A stretch of DNA of 64,000 bases from Actinomycetota bacterium (GTDB lineage: Bacteria > Actinomycetota > Thermoleophilia > Solirubrobacterales > Solirubrobacteraceae): NCBI GenBank assembly GCA_018268595.1, contig JAFDWH010000021.1:310001-374000 (forward strand), read 5' to 3'. Shown here piece by piece: positions 36,282 to 44,558 of the stretch. Position 1 is the stretch's first letter; each line of letters starts with the position of its first letter. Both the position numbers and the translations under genes were made by a program. The notes below the pieces were generated by a model. The model was not told the DNA's origin, did not search any database, and saw only the letters and a list, made by a program, of their open reading frames with translations.

Positions 36282-37064
36282 TCAGCGCTCGGCTACAAAC
36301 AGCCCCTGCTGCGAGCGCCCCACACGGCCCTGCTCGTCGTAGAGGGTGCTGTCGCTGACGCCGATGCCGGCGCCGCCGACGCGCGTGGCCGCGTCGAGCC
36401 CGACCCACTCGCCGCGCGGCAGCCGCTCGACGTAGAGCGTCAGGTCGGGGTTGATGAAGACGTGCGTCGCCCACGAGACGGCGGTCGCGATCCCGTTGCC
36501 GAAGTCGCCGGCGGCCGCGAGCCGTTGCAGCGGCGAGGGCTGCTCGCCGGCGACGAGCGGGTGGCGCAGGCGAAACCAGGCGAAGGCGGGGCCGACGTCC
36601 CAGAAGGCGCCGGCGGTGAAGCGGATCTCCATGCCGTGCCACGCGAACGACGTCTCGCGCGCGGTCGGCGGCTCGAGCGGCGTCCCGTCCGCCGGCCCGC
36701 CGTGCGGAGGCGGCTCCGGCGCGCCGTCGGGCGCCGCGACGGCGTCGCTGCGGATGCGCAGCGCGGTCGCGCGCGCGACCTCCTGCTCCTCGGCGTGCAG
36801 CGTCGCCTCGACGAGCTGGACGCGCTTGCCGTCGCGAAGCACGCGCGTGCGCAGGTCGAGCGGTGCCAGCGGGACCGGCCGCAGGAACTCGTACGTGAGC
36901 CGCACGACGTCCATCGGGACGACGCTCTCGACGCGCTCGACGGCGCGCGCGATCAGGGCGGCGGGGGCACCGCCGTGCTGCGCGCCGGGGTCCCACGGGC
37001 CGCGCGCCAGCTCGGTCGGCTGGAAGCGATCGGAACCGTCCGGAAGGTAGATCGCCTCGGCCAC
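36282..37064 (-). CDS. Acyl-CoA thioesterase (TesB-like, hotdog fold)
   Basis: A 260-residue double-hotdog protein. [17 protein letters not shown] and [47 protein letters not shown] match the N-terminal hotdog of TesB/thioesterase-like proteins, and [40 protein letters not shown] the C-terminal one. It would hydrolyse acyl-CoA. A TesB-type gene next to pdxS is also found in Mycobacterium. GTG 37064 follows TAGCCT by eight bases. Confidence 0.85.
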   Translation of the reverse strand: MAEAIYLPDGSDRFQPTELARGPWDPGAQHGGAPAALIARAVERVESVVPMDVVRLTYEFLRPVPLAPLDLRTRVLRDGKRVQLVEATLHAEEQEVARATALRIRSDAVAAPDGAPEPPPHGGPADGTPLEPPTARETSFAWHGMEIRFTAGAFWDVGPAFAWFRLRHPLVAGEQPSPLQRLAAAGDFGNGIATAVSWATHVFINPDLTLYVERLPRGEWVGLDAATRVGGAGIGVSDSTLYDEQGRVGRSQQGLFVAER

Positions 37065-37103
37065 GGCGCGGAAGGCTAGCCGGACGGCGCCGGAGCCCGC
37101 ACC

Positions 37104-37122
37104 GTGGCTATATTGCAGCCAC
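37104..37122 (+). promoter_or_regulatory. Promoter/operator of pdxST
   Basis: TATATT at 37109-37114 is a good -10 lying eight bases before the pdxS ATG. It is enclosed by an inverted repeat, GTGGCT (37104-37109) and AGCCAC (37117-37122), that ends immediately at the start codon. The arrangement predicts a leaderless transcript with a repressor site, or a start-codon hairpin, on top of the promoter. Confidence 0.5.
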
Positions 37123-38007
37123 ATGCGCGACGAGGCTACGTTCACCGTCAAGGCCGGCCTGGCGGAGATGCTGAAGGGTGGTGTGATCATGGACGTGGTC
37201 ACGCCGGAGCAGGCACGGATCGCGGAGGCCGCCGGCGCCTGTGCGGTGATGGCGCTCGAGCGCGTGCCGGCGGACATCCGTCGTGACGGTGGTGTGGCGC
37301 GGATGTCGGATCCCGAGATGATCAGAGGGATCCAGGAGGCTGTCTCGATCCCGGTGATGGCGAAGGCGCGGATCGGGCACTTCGCCGAGGCGCAGGTGCT
37401 CGAGGCCTTGGAGGTCGACTATGTCGATGAGTCCGAGGTGCTGACGCCGGCGGATGAGGTCAACCACATCGACAAGTGGGCGTTCAAGGTGCCGTTCGTG
37501 TGCGGCGCGACGAACTTGGGCGAGGCGCTGCGGCGCATCGGCGAGGGCGCGGCGATGATCCGCTCCAAGGGCGAGGCCGGCACCGGCGACATCGTCAACG
37601 CGGTCACGCACATGCGCAAGATCACCGGCCAGATCCGCCGCCTGCAAGCGTTGGACGACTCCGAGCTGGCAAGCGCCGCCAAGCACCACCAGGCGCCGCT
37701 GGACCTCGTGCGCCGTGTCGCGCAGGACGGCAAGCTGCCCGTCGTGCTGTTCTGCGCCGGCGGGATCGCGACCCCGGCCGACGCCTCGCTGATGATGCAG
37801 CTCGGCGCGGAGGGCGTGTTCGTCGGCTCCGGGATCTTCAAGAGCGAGGGCCCTGAGCGCCGCGCGAAGGCGATCGTCGAGGCCACCACGCACTACGCCG
37901 ACCCCGAGCGGGTCGCGGCCGCCTCGACCGGGCTCGGCACCGCGATGGTCAGCCTCGAGTCCTCCAAGCTCGAGACCGAGCAGCTGCTCGCCCAACGCGG
38001 CTGGTAG
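37123..38007 (+). CDS. pdxS: Pyridoxal 5'-phosphate synthase lyase subunit PdxS
   Basis: A 294-residue TIM barrel that makes PLP from ribose 5-phosphate, glyceraldehyde 3-phosphate and ammonia supplied by PdxT. D24 (IMDVV), K81 (MAKARIGH) and K149 ([10 protein letters not shown]) are the catalytic residues, and [11 protein letters not shown] binds phosphate. The sequence is very conserved. It is followed after 10 bases by pdxT and the two subunits form a 12+12 complex. Confidence 0.98.
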   Translation: MRDEATFTVKAGLAEMLKGGVIMDVVTPEQARIAEAAGACAVMALERVPADIRRDGGVARMSDPEMIRGIQEAVSIPVMAKARIGHFAEAQVLEALEVDYVDESEVLTPADEVNHIDKWAFKVPFVCGATNLGEALRRIGEGAAMIRSKGEAGTGDIVNAVTHMRKITGQIRRLQALDDSELASAAKHHQAPLDLVRRVAQDGKLPVVLFCAGGIATPADASLMMQLGAEGVFVGSGIFKSEGPERRAKAIVEATTHYADPERVAAASTGLGTAMVSLESSKLETEQLLAQRGW

Positions 38008-38017
38008 CGGAGCCGGC

Positions 38018-38593
38018 GTGGAGGCGCCGGTCGTCGGCATCCTCGCCCTGCAGGGCGACTTCGCGGCGCACGCGCGGATGCTGCGCGACCTCGGCGCCGT
38101 GCCGCGCGAGGTGCGCACGCCGGCGGGGCTCGACGGCCTCGACGGGCTCGTGATCCCCGGCGGCGAGTCGACCACGATGACGCTCGGGATCGAGCGCGAG
38201 GGGCTGGCCGAGCCGCTGCGCGAGCTGGCCGAGCGCGGCACGCCGCTGTTCGGCACCTGCGCGGGGCTGATCATGCTCGACCGCGACCACCTCGGGCTGA
38301 TGGACCTGCGCGCCGAGCGCAACGCGTTCGGCCGTCAGGTGCGCTCGTTCGAGGCCGACCTTGAGATCGCCGGGGTGCCCGGCGGTCCGGTGCGCGCGAT
38401 CTTCATCCGTGCGCCGTGGGTCGCCGAGCACGGCGACGGGGTGGAGGTGCTGGCGGAGGTCGACGGCCGCCCGGTCGCGGTGCTGGAAGGCGACCGGCTC
38501 GCGATCTCCTTCCACCCCGAGCTGAGCGGCGAGCCGCGCCTGCACGCCCGCTTCCTCGAGCTGGTGCGGGCCCGCGCCGGCGCGCGGCGTTAG
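38018..38593 (+). CDS. pdxT: Pyridoxal 5'-phosphate synthase glutaminase subunit PdxT
   Basis: A 191-residue class I glutaminase that passes ammonia to PdxS. ILALQGDFAAHARML, IPGGESTTM, catalytic C81 (GTCAGL) and the H166/E168 pair (SFHPELSGE) complete the triad. GTG start. The stop is followed by a duplicated 17-base sequence and a hairpin that probably ends the operon. Confidence 0.98.
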   Translation: MEAPVVGILALQGDFAAHARMLRDLGAVPREVRTPAGLDGLDGLVIPGGESTTMTLGIEREGLAEPLRELAERGTPLFGTCAGLIMLDRDHLGLMDLRAERNAFGRQVRSFEADLEIAGVPGGPVRAIFIRAPWVAEHGDGVEVLAEVDGRPVAVLEGDRLAISFHPELSGEPRLHARFLELVRARAGARR

Positions 38594-38648
38594 GCGCTTT
38601 CGCGCTTCGCTAGGCGCTTTCGCGCTCCGCTCGTCGCAAGCGACGAGC
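38591..38648 (+). terminator. Tandem 17-bp repeat plus perfect hairpin after pdxT
   Basis: TAGGCGCTTTCGCGCTT at 38591 is repeated almost exactly at 38611, the first copy containing the pdxT stop codon. A palindrome of two 9-bp arms (GCTCGTCGC/GCGACGAGC, 38629-38648) follows. With no T-run, intrinsic termination is uncertain, but the position between convergent genes fits a bidirectional terminator. Confidence 0.5.
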
Positions 38649-38668
38649 TCCGCGCGACGTCACACGCG

Positions 38669-39064
38669 TCACACGCGCTGGCGCTCGCGCTCGCGCGCGT
38701 ACTGGCGGAACGCGCGCTCGAAGGCGTCCCAGTCGGTCGGCGGCGGCTTCGGTCTGCGCCCGCCGCCGCCACCGCCTCCGTCGTCGCCGTCGTCGTCGCT
38801 CGGCGGCGGCTCACCGCGACTCAGCCAGCCGGCCGCGCACACCAGCTCGCCGGCGAGCGCGAGCACGAGCGCGCCCGGGACGATCGCGCCGGCGGCCAGC
38901 GCCGCCACCGCGCCGACGTAGCCGGCGACGCCGCCCGAGAGCAGCGCCCCGCGCACGCCGAGCCGCACGCGCCGGGTCGGCGGCGGGCCGAGATACGCGG
39001 CTCCGACCGAGCCGAGCAGCAGCAGCGCGAGCGTGACCTTCGTCGCGAGGCCCATGTGCAGCAT
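38669..39064 (-). CDS. Small membrane protein of unknown function
   Basis: A 131-residue protein with three hydrophobic segments in its first 85 residues, then an acidic/Gly run (DDDGDDGGGGGGG) and a basic cytoplasmic tail (DAFERAFRQYARERERQR). No family is recognised. It lies 66 bases downstream of a TetR gene on the same strand and could be regulated by or cotranscribed with it. ATG 39055 is an alternative start. Confidence 0.65.
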   Translation of the reverse strand: MLHMGLATKVTLALLLLGSVGAAYLGPPPTRRVRLGVRGALLSGGVAGYVGAVAALAAGAIVPGALVLALAGELVCAAGWLSRGEPPPSDDDGDDGGGGGGGRRPKPPPTDWDAFERAFRQYARERERQRV

Positions 39065-39130
39065 GTACCCGGAACGCGCGCGCGACGCAACCGCACGTGC
39101 GTCCGCGACCGCGCCGCCGCTCGCCCCCGC

Positions 39131-39820
39131 TCAGGCGGCCGCCGTGCGGGCCGTCGCGGCGTCCTCGACCGCCGTCGCGGCGGCGACCGGGCCGACGAAC
39201 GGCGCGAGCGCGCAGAACAACAGGTCCGGCAGCAGCGCGGGGAGGGCCGCCGCGTCGTCGCCGCGCACGTGCGTCGCGATCAGCTCGGCGAGCGCGCCGG
39301 CGACCGCCGTCGGCATCGAGCGCGGGATCGTCGCGCCGGCGGGCGCCGCGTCGAAGCCGGGGACGAACAGCGGGGCCAGCTCGCGCACCGCCTGTTCGCG
39401 CAGCGCGAGCGCCCGCGGCCCGGCGGCGAGCACCTCGACGAACGCGACCCGCGCCTCGTGCGGGTGAGCCGCCAGCGCCTGCAGTCTCCAGGCGAGCGCC
39501 GCGCGCAGGCGCTCGGGCCACGGGGCGTCGATCGCCGCCGCGCCGTGCACGCCCGCGAGCGCGCGCTGCGCGAGCGCCTCGTACGCGGCCGCGAAGCAGT
39601 GCTCGCGGTCGGCGAACTGCTCGTAGAACGTCTTGCGCGAGACGTTCGCGTGCGCGATCACGGTGCTGACGGTCATCGCCGCGTAGCCGTCCGCCCCGGC
39701 GACCGCGATCGCGGCGGCGAGCAGGCGCAGGCGCTGCGAGCGAGTCACCTGCTCGCGCGTCAGTCCATGGCGTCCGCTGGGCAGCGGAGCGAGCAGGCGG
39801 TCGGCGTCGTCGTCGCGCAC
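39131..39820 (-). CDS. TetR-family transcriptional regulator
   Basis: A 229-residue TetR protein. The helix-turn-helix lies at residues ~25-75 (RLRLLAAAIAVAGADGYAAMTVSTVIAHANVSRKTFYEQFADREHCF). The C-terminal domain contains VAFVEVLAAGPRALALREQ, shared with the neighbouring TetR genes. GTG 39820 follows TAAGCT by nine bases. It is 57 bases downstream of a second TetR gene and probably arose with it by duplication. Confidence 0.93.
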   Translation of the reverse strand: MRDDDADRLLAPLPSGRHGLTREQVTRSQRLRLLAAAIAVAGADGYAAMTVSTVIAHANVSRKTFYEQFADREHCFAAAYEALAQRALAGVHGAAAIDAPWPERLRAALAWRLQALAAHPHEARVAFVEVLAAGPRALALREQAVRELAPLFVPGFDAAPAGATIPRSMPTAVAGALAELIATHVRGDDAAALPALLPDLLFCALAPFVGPVAAATAVEDAATARTAAA

Positions 39821-39877
39821 GGGGGCGGCAGCTTACACGCGGATCGCCCGCTGCCACGGGCGATCGCGGCCCATGTG

Positions 39878-40531
39878 TCAGGCCGTCGGGCGGGGGACGC
39901 CGATCAGCATGAAGGTGTAGTGGAGCAGCTCGCCGGTGAGCCGCGGAAGCGTCGCCGTCTGGCCCCGGACGATGCGCGAGTAGACCAGCTCGTGCAGCCC
40001 GCCGACGATCGCCTGGCCGACCAGTCGCGGCGGCGTCGCCGCGACCTCGGCGCGCTCGCGCGTGAAGTCGATGAAGCGCGCGAAGCGGCGCAGCGTCGCG
40101 TCGCGCCGTGCGACCGCGCGCGGCCCGGCCGCGAGCACCTCGACGACGCCGAGGTGCGCGAACGCCGGCTCGGCCGCGAGCGTCCGCAGGAGCGCGTCGT
40201 AGGCGGAGGCGATCCCCTCCTCCCAGGTGCCGCCGGCGTGGTAGCCGGCGACGAGGCGCTCGGTGCAGAGCGCCACGATCGCGTCGTAGGCGGCGAGGAA
40301 GCAGTCCTCCTTGTCGGCGAACTGCTCGTAGAAGGTGCGGCGCGAGACGCCGGCCGCCTTCAGCACCTCGGCGACCGGCGTCGCGGCGTAGCCGCGCTGC
40401 GCGACGGTGCGCGCCATCCCGTCCAGCAGGCGCTCGCGCTGCGTCGTGCGCGGCAGCGCCGCTGCGAGCCCCGCGGGCTCCGGGTCGTCGGCATCGGTCG
40501 GCCGGTTCCGTTCCATCGCGTGTCGCGTCAT
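39878..40531 (-). CDS. TetR-family transcriptional regulator
   Basis: A 217-residue TetR regulator with the same N-terminal architecture (RLLDGMARTVAQRGYAATPVAEVLKAAGVSRRTFYEQFADKEDCFLAAYD) and VVEVLAAGPRAVARRDATLRRF in the ligand domain as the genes at 31.9 and 39.1 kb. A TACCGT hexamer about 23 bases before ATG 40531 suggests a short leader. ATG 40516 is an alternative start. Ligand and targets are unknown. Confidence 0.93.
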   Translation of the reverse strand: MTRHAMERNRPTDADDPEPAGLAAALPRTTQRERLLDGMARTVAQRGYAATPVAEVLKAAGVSRRTFYEQFADKEDCFLAAYDAIVALCTERLVAGYHAGGTWEEGIASAYDALLRTLAAEPAFAHLGVVEVLAAGPRAVARRDATLRRFARFIDFTRERAEVAATPPRLVGQAIVGGLHELVYSRIVRGQTATLPRLTGELLHYTFMLIGVPRPTA

Positions 40532-40839
40532 GTCGCGGCGAGACGCGCACGTTTACGGTAGTCGATCCGCCCGGGAGAGGAGCCGTCGCGCATCCTGAGC
40601 GCGAAAGAGTACTTGAGCAATGGCGTGCGGTTGAGCATCGCAATCGCCCGTCCACAGGTGTCTTGCGTCGCCCGCAAATTGCAACAGAACGCAGTGGACA
40701 CCGTCCTAGGAGTCATGGTAGTTTCCCAAAAAGAGCTGGTGGCGTCGCGGGGTCCCGAGCGGGGAAGGGGCGAGGGACCTGGACGGCGATCGGGACCATC
40801 CGGTCAGCGGCGTGCCAGGAGCCGAGGAAGAGGGGACCA
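40532..40839. other. AT-richer intergenic region between divergent regulators
   Basis: About 300 bases, noticeably richer in A/T from 40600 to 40740. It contains the short inverted repeat GCAAATTGC (40673-40681) and several promoter-like hexamers upstream of the HxlR gene. These are likely binding sites for the flanking TetR and HxlR regulators. No gene is seen. Confidence 0.4.
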
Positions 40840-41520
40840 GTGGTGGCTCGATCCGACGTGTCGGGAGTGCGACGCCGGCGACAGTGGTCGCCAGACGCGC
40901 GAGCGCTCGGCGTCGTCGGCGACCGCTGGATCCTGCTGATCGCGCGGGAGCTGGCGTTCGGCGCCCTGCGCCTGTCGGAGCTGCAGCGGGCCTTCCCCGG
41001 CATGTCGACGGGCGCGCTCGAGCAGCGGCTCAACCGCATGACCTCGGAAGGGCTCGTGGTGCGCCACCGCTACGCCGAGGTGCCGCCGCGCGTCGAATTC
41101 GAGCTGACCGAGGCCGGCCGCGACATGCTGGCGATCCTCGCGCCGATGGTGCAGTGGGCGCTGCGCTGGGCGTGGTCGGCGCCGCAGGAGGACGAGTGGG
41201 TCGACGTGACGGCGATGTTCCGCCTCGCCGGCTGCGTCGTCGCGCCGCCGCTCGACGCGACCGCCGAGGTCGAGTTGATCGTGGAGGACGAGCAGGGCGT
41301 CGCGCTCGACCTCTACACGCTGCGGATGGCGAACGGCGCGGCGACGGTCGTGCACCGCCCGGCCGAGCACGCCGACGCCGTCGTGAAGGGCACGTCGAGC
41401 GCCTGGGCGCAGGCGCTCGGACCGGCGCACAGCGTCGGCGGGCTGCGGATCGGCGGCAACCGCCGCGCGGCCGAGATCGTCCTTGCCGGGTTCCGCCCCA
41501 CGGGGGAACGAGCGCGCTAG
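40840..41520 (+). CDS. HxlR-family regulator with SCP2-like C-terminal domain
   Basis: A 226-residue protein. Residues ~15-105 form the HxlR winged helix (WSPDARALGVVGDRWILLIARELAFGALRLSELQRAFPGMSTGALEQRLNRM). The C-terminal ~100 residues resemble a sterol-carrier-protein-2 fold (VVKGTSSAWAQALG near the end), a plausible lipid or hydrophobic effector pocket. GTG 40840 follows an AG-rich Shine-Dalgarno stretch (GAGGAAGAGGGG); GTG 40843 is equivalent. Confidence 0.88.
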   Translation: MVARSDVSGVRRRRQWSPDARALGVVGDRWILLIARELAFGALRLSELQRAFPGMSTGALEQRLNRMTSEGLVVRHRYAEVPPRVEFELTEAGRDMLAILAPMVQWALRWAWSAPQEDEWVDVTAMFRLAGCVVAPPLDATAEVELIVEDEQGVALDLYTLRMANGAATVVHRPAEHADAVVKGTSSAWAQALGPAHSVGGLRIGGNRRAAEIVLAGFRPTGERAR

Positions 41521-41553
41521 GCACGCGGCGCGCCCCGGCAGGCTTGGGGGACG

Positions 41554-41628
41554 GGCGCGGGGGTTGGGGGACCCCCGCGCCACGCTTCTTACGGGAACGG
41601 CGCGGAGGCTTGGGGGAGCCTCCGCGCC
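41554..41628. repeat. Two tandem perfect hairpins with identical loops
   Basis: Hairpin 1 (41554-41581) has 10-bp arms GGCGCGGGGG/CCCCCGCGCC and hairpin 2 (41599-41628) has 11-bp arms GGCGCGGAGGC/GCCTCCGCGCC. Both loops are exactly TTGGGGGA, and a further unpaired CTTGGGGGA copy lies at 41543-41551. The arms differ only by compensating changes, so this looks like a repeated intergenic element with conserved structure. It also sits where an HxlR-gene terminator would be. Confidence 0.7.
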
Positions 41629-41690
41629 AGCTCCGTCTGTGACGTCGCGCCCTCCGCGGACCAGGAGCGCTCCGATGCCATACTCGCCCC

Positions 41691-42134
41691 ATGCGCATCG
41701 CCGTCGCCGCCGACGAGCTGACCGGGGTCGCCGAGCTCGTGCCGGAAGCGCTCCGCGCGCGCGGTCACGAGCCGCTCGCGCACGGCGTGCTGGCGCCGGG
41801 CGAGCGCAGCGACTGGGCGTGGGCGAGCGAGTCGGCCGCGCGCGACGTCGTCGAGGGCCGCGCCCAGCAGGCGATCGTCTGCTGCTGGACCGGCACCGGC
41901 GCCTCGATCGCCGCGAACAAGGTGCGCGGCATCCGCGCGGCGCTGTGCTGCGACGCCGAGACGGCCGCCGGCGCGCGGCGCTGGAACGACGCCAACGTGC
42001 TCGCGCTCAGCCTGCGCACGACCTCGGCGGCGCAGCTCGAGGAGATCCTCGACGCCTGGTTCGCAGCCGGCCGCAGCGACGAGGCGGACGACGTCGCGAA
42101 CGTGGCGCACGTCGGCGACATCGAGCAGGGCTAG
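41691..42134 (+). CDS. RpiB/LacA-B family sugar-phosphate isomerase-like protein
   Basis: A 147-residue protein of the ribose-5-phosphate isomerase B fold. RIAVAADELTGVAELVPEALRARGHE, CCWTGTGASIAANKVRGIRAALC (the family has CGTGxGxxIAANKxxGIRAA) and ARRWNDANVLALS are clear. It interconverts aldose and ketose phosphates. CWTGTG in place of CGTGxG and a short length make the substrate uncertain. CATACT lies six bases before ATG, so the mRNA is probably leaderless. Confidence 0.85.
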   Translation: MRIAVAADELTGVAELVPEALRARGHEPLAHGVLAPGERSDWAWASESAARDVVEGRAQQAIVCCWTGTGASIAANKVRGIRAALCCDAETAAGARRWNDANVLALSLRTTSAAQLEEILDAWFAAGRSDEADDVANVAHVGDIEQG

Positions 42135-42145
42135 ACTCGCTGGCC

Positions 42146-42907
42146 GTGAGCGACGCGGCGCGCGAATGTCCCCACGGCCTCTGCGACGGCGGCGGCATGG
42201 TCGTCGACGTCGAGCAGAACACGACCTACCGCTGCCGCTGCTGGCCCGAGCAGGTCGCGCGCCGGCGCGCGAGACGGCTCTCGCGCGAGGTCCCCAAGCG
42301 CTTCCGCAACCTCGGCTTCGAGCGCGAGCCGATTCCCTCGATCGCGCGTGACGCGCCCGAGGTCGTGCGGGCGGTGCGGCGCTACTGCGACCGCGTCGAC
42401 GAGATGCTCGACCGCGGCGAGGGGATGTGGTTCCTCGGCAGCCCCGGCACCGGCAAGAGCCACCTCGCCTACCTGATCTCCCAGACCGCGCTCGCCGCCG
42501 GCCGCTCGGTCGCGATCTACACCGGCCCGCGCCTGCTCGACGAGATCCGCCGCACGTACGGCGACGAGGATTCCGGCTCGACGCTCGACCTGATCGACCG
42601 GCTGACGAGCGTCGAGCTGCTGCACATCGAGGACCTCGCCGTCGCGCGCCCGACCGACTGGGTGCTCGAGCAGCTCTACAACATCATCAACGGCCGCTAC
42701 GAGAACGAGCGCTCGATCGTCTTCACGTGCGACCTGACGGGCGACGACCCGGACGCGAACCCGGCCGACCCGCGGCCGCTCGCGAACCACATCACGCAGC
42801 GCAACTTCTCCCGCCTGATGGAGATGTGCGGGGACCCGCTCGTGCTCGCCGGGATCGACAACCGCCGCATCCAGGTGCGGCGGCCGGCGTACGACGAGGT
42901 CGCGTAG
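42146..42907 (+). CDS. DnaC/IstB-like AAA+ ATPase with N-terminal zinc ribbon
   Basis: A 253-residue ATPase. A zinc ribbon (C8, C13, C30, C32) precedes an AAA+ core with Walker A GSPGTGKSH and Walker B LLHIEDL, then a sensor-1 region IVFTCDLTGDD and a C-terminal RLMEMCGDPLVLAG segment. DnaC/DnaI proteins load replicative helicase, while IstB proteins assist IS21 transposition. No transposase is nearby, so a helicase-loader or other primosome role is more likely. GTG 42146 follows TAGACT (42132-42137), which overlaps the stop of the previous gene. Confidence 0.87.
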   Translation: MSDAARECPHGLCDGGGMVVDVEQNTTYRCRCWPEQVARRRARRLSREVPKRFRNLGFEREPIPSIARDAPEVVRAVRRYCDRVDEMLDRGEGMWFLGSPGTGKSHLAYLISQTALAAGRSVAIYTGPRLLDEIRRTYGDEDSGSTLDLIDRLTSVELLHIEDLAVARPTDWVLEQLYNIINGRYENERSIVFTCDLTGDDPDANPADPRPLANHITQRNFSRLMEMCGDPLVLAGIDNRRIQVRRPAYDEVA

Positions 42908-42954
42908 GCCGCCGGCCGGACGGCCGGCTCGCCCACGCCTGAGATACTCGCTGC

Positions 42955-43701
42955 GTGACCGACGCCCAGGACCTGCTGCCCGACGACGACCCGCGGCTGG
43001 AGCCCGTCGCGCCGCCGCGCACGCCCGACGAGGAGCTGCTCGACAACCCCGCGTTGACGGCGACCGACCCGATGCGCATCCGCCGCATGCGGCGCGAGCT
43101 GGAGATGGGCTTCGCGGCGCTCGCCGACGTCGAAAAGGGCGTCACCGTCTTCGGCTCGGCGCGCACCCATCCCGACGACCCGGAGTACCGCCACGCGATC
43201 GACGTCGCGAGGCAGCTCGGGCTCGCCGGCTACGCGATCATCACCGGCGGCGGCAGCGGCATCATGGCGGCCGCCAACCAGGGGGCGCGCGAGGTCGGCG
43301 CGCTGTCGATCGGGCTCGCGATCGACCTGCCGTTCGAGGAGCCGGAGAACCCGTACATCGACCGGCCGCTGCGCTTCCACTACTTCTTCACGCGCAAGGT
43401 GATGTTCGTGCGCTACGCGTCGGCGTTCGTCGTCTTCCCGGGCGGCTTCGGCACGCTCGACGAGCTGTTCGAGGCGCTCACGCTGATCCAGACGCGCAAG
43501 ATCCGCGGCTTTCCGCTCGTGCTCGTCGGCTCGTCGTACTGGACGCCGCTCGTCGCGTGGCTGCGCAGCCACGTGCTCGGCGAGGGCAAGATCTCCGCGC
43601 CCGACCTCGACCTGCTGTCGATCGTCGATGACGCCGCCGACGTCGTGCGGATCGTGACCGAAGCGACCGAGCGCCGCAGCGCGCGCCGGCCGGCGGGCTG
43701 A
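42955..43701 (+). CDS. LOG-family (lysine decarboxylase-like) protein
   Basis: A 248-residue Rossmann-fold protein with the signatures ITGGGSGIMAAANQGA and VFPGGFGTLDELFEALTLIQT (PGGxGTxxE). Members are nucleotide 5'-monophosphate phosphoribohydrolases, some releasing cytokinins. GATACT lies six bases before GTG 42955, predicting a leaderless transcript. Confidence 0.93.
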   Translation: MTDAQDLLPDDDPRLEPVAPPRTPDEELLDNPALTATDPMRIRRMRRELEMGFAALADVEKGVTVFGSARTHPDDPEYRHAIDVARQLGLAGYAIITGGGSGIMAAANQGAREVGALSIGLAIDLPFEEPENPYIDRPLRFHYFFTRKVMFVRYASAFVVFPGGFGTLDELFEALTLIQTRKIRGFPLVLVGSSYWTPLVAWLRSHVLGEGKISAPDLDLLSIVDDAADVVRIVTEATERRSARRPAG

Positions 43702-43714
43702 ACCGCTAGGGATG

Positions 43715-43745
43715 CCGGAGGCGGCCACGTGGCCACCGGAGGCGG
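43715..43745. terminator. Palindrome between convergent genes
   Basis: GGCCACGTGGCC (43723-43734) is a perfect 12-bp palindrome flanked by direct copies of CCGGAGGCGG. It lies between the stops of the LOG and methyltransferase genes, so a bidirectional termination role is plausible. A related sequence occurs at the 3' end of ruvC. Confidence 0.4.
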
Positions 43746-43758
43746 GCCCCCGTTGGGT

Positions 43759-44520
43759 TTACCGCCGCGCCTCGATCGCCGTCACGCCGCCCAGCAGGTT
43801 CTGCAACAGGCCGCCGGGCGTCGGCAGGTCGAGCAGGTGGTCGATGCGGTCGGCCTGCAGCCCGAGCGCGCCGAGCCGCTCCATCAGCGCCTGCGGCGGG
43901 ATCAGCACGCGGTGGCGCGGCGGTCCCGGCGCCAGCAGTCGCTCGCCGAGCGCGCGCGCCTGCAGCCGCGCCGCGGTCGGCTGCGCGATCGCCAGCAGGC
44001 CGCCGGGCTTCAGCAGCGCCGCCGCGTGCTCGAGCGCCAGGCCCGGCGCGCGCAGGCGCCCGAGCGACTGCCAGAAGACGATCGCCGCGTAGCGGCCGCC
44101 CAGTTCGGTGATCTCGACCTGCTGGACGTCGCCGCGCGGGTCGCCCGCCGGGCCGCGCCCGGCGACGATGCCGGTCGTGAGGCGGCCGGTCGCGCGCAGC
44201 GCGTCGAGCAGCAGGCGGTCGCCGCCGCTGACGTCGAGGACCGGACCGGGCGGCGCGACGCGGGCGATGCGCGCAGCCAGGCGCCGGCGCGCGCGGCGGC
44301 GCGCCGCCTCGCCGAGCGTGCAGAGGCGCTGCAACTCGAACGCCGGCCGCGGCGACGTGCGCACGAGCTCGCGGTCGGGCGGCCAGTCGAGCGCGGTCGT
44401 CGCGCCGCAGTGGCTGCAGCGCAGCTGCGCGAACGCGCGCAGCGGCCCCTGCGCGAGCGGCTGCTCGCACCAGGCGCACGTGGGGACCGCGCGTGTCGCG
44501 TCGGGGGATTCCGCGATCAC
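43759..44520 (-). CDS. Zinc-ribbon class I SAM-dependent methyltransferase-like protein
   Basis: A 253-residue protein. CAWC and CSHCG at the N-terminus form a zinc ribbon. The core has VLDVSGGDRLLLDAL (SAM motif I), YAAIVFWQSLGRLRAPGLALEHAAALLKPGGLLAIAQP (motif post-II/III) and a C-terminal helix-rich part. The substrate is unknown. GTG 44520 follows TACCGT (44528-44533) by seven bases, indicating a leaderless transcript. Confidence 0.8.
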   Translation of the reverse strand: MIAESPDATRAVPTCAWCEQPLAQGPLRAFAQLRCSHCGATTALDWPPDRELVRTSPRPAFELQRLCTLGEAARRRARRRLAARIARVAPPGPVLDVSGGDRLLLDALRATGRLTTGIVAGRGPAGDPRGDVQQVEITELGGRYAAIVFWQSLGRLRAPGLALEHAAALLKPGGLLAIAQPTAARLQARALGERLLAPGPPRHRVLIPPQALMERLGALGLQADRIDHLLDLPTPGGLLQNLLGGVTAIEARR

Positions 44521-44558
44521 ATGCGTGACGGTACCCGCCGAATATGGCGCGCGCGCCG

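Noticed and set aside
42146-42907. IstB-type helper ATPase implying an IS21 element
   Set aside because: No transposase, terminal inverted repeats or target duplication are visible nearby, and the N-terminal zinc ribbon favours a DnaC/DnaI-like role.
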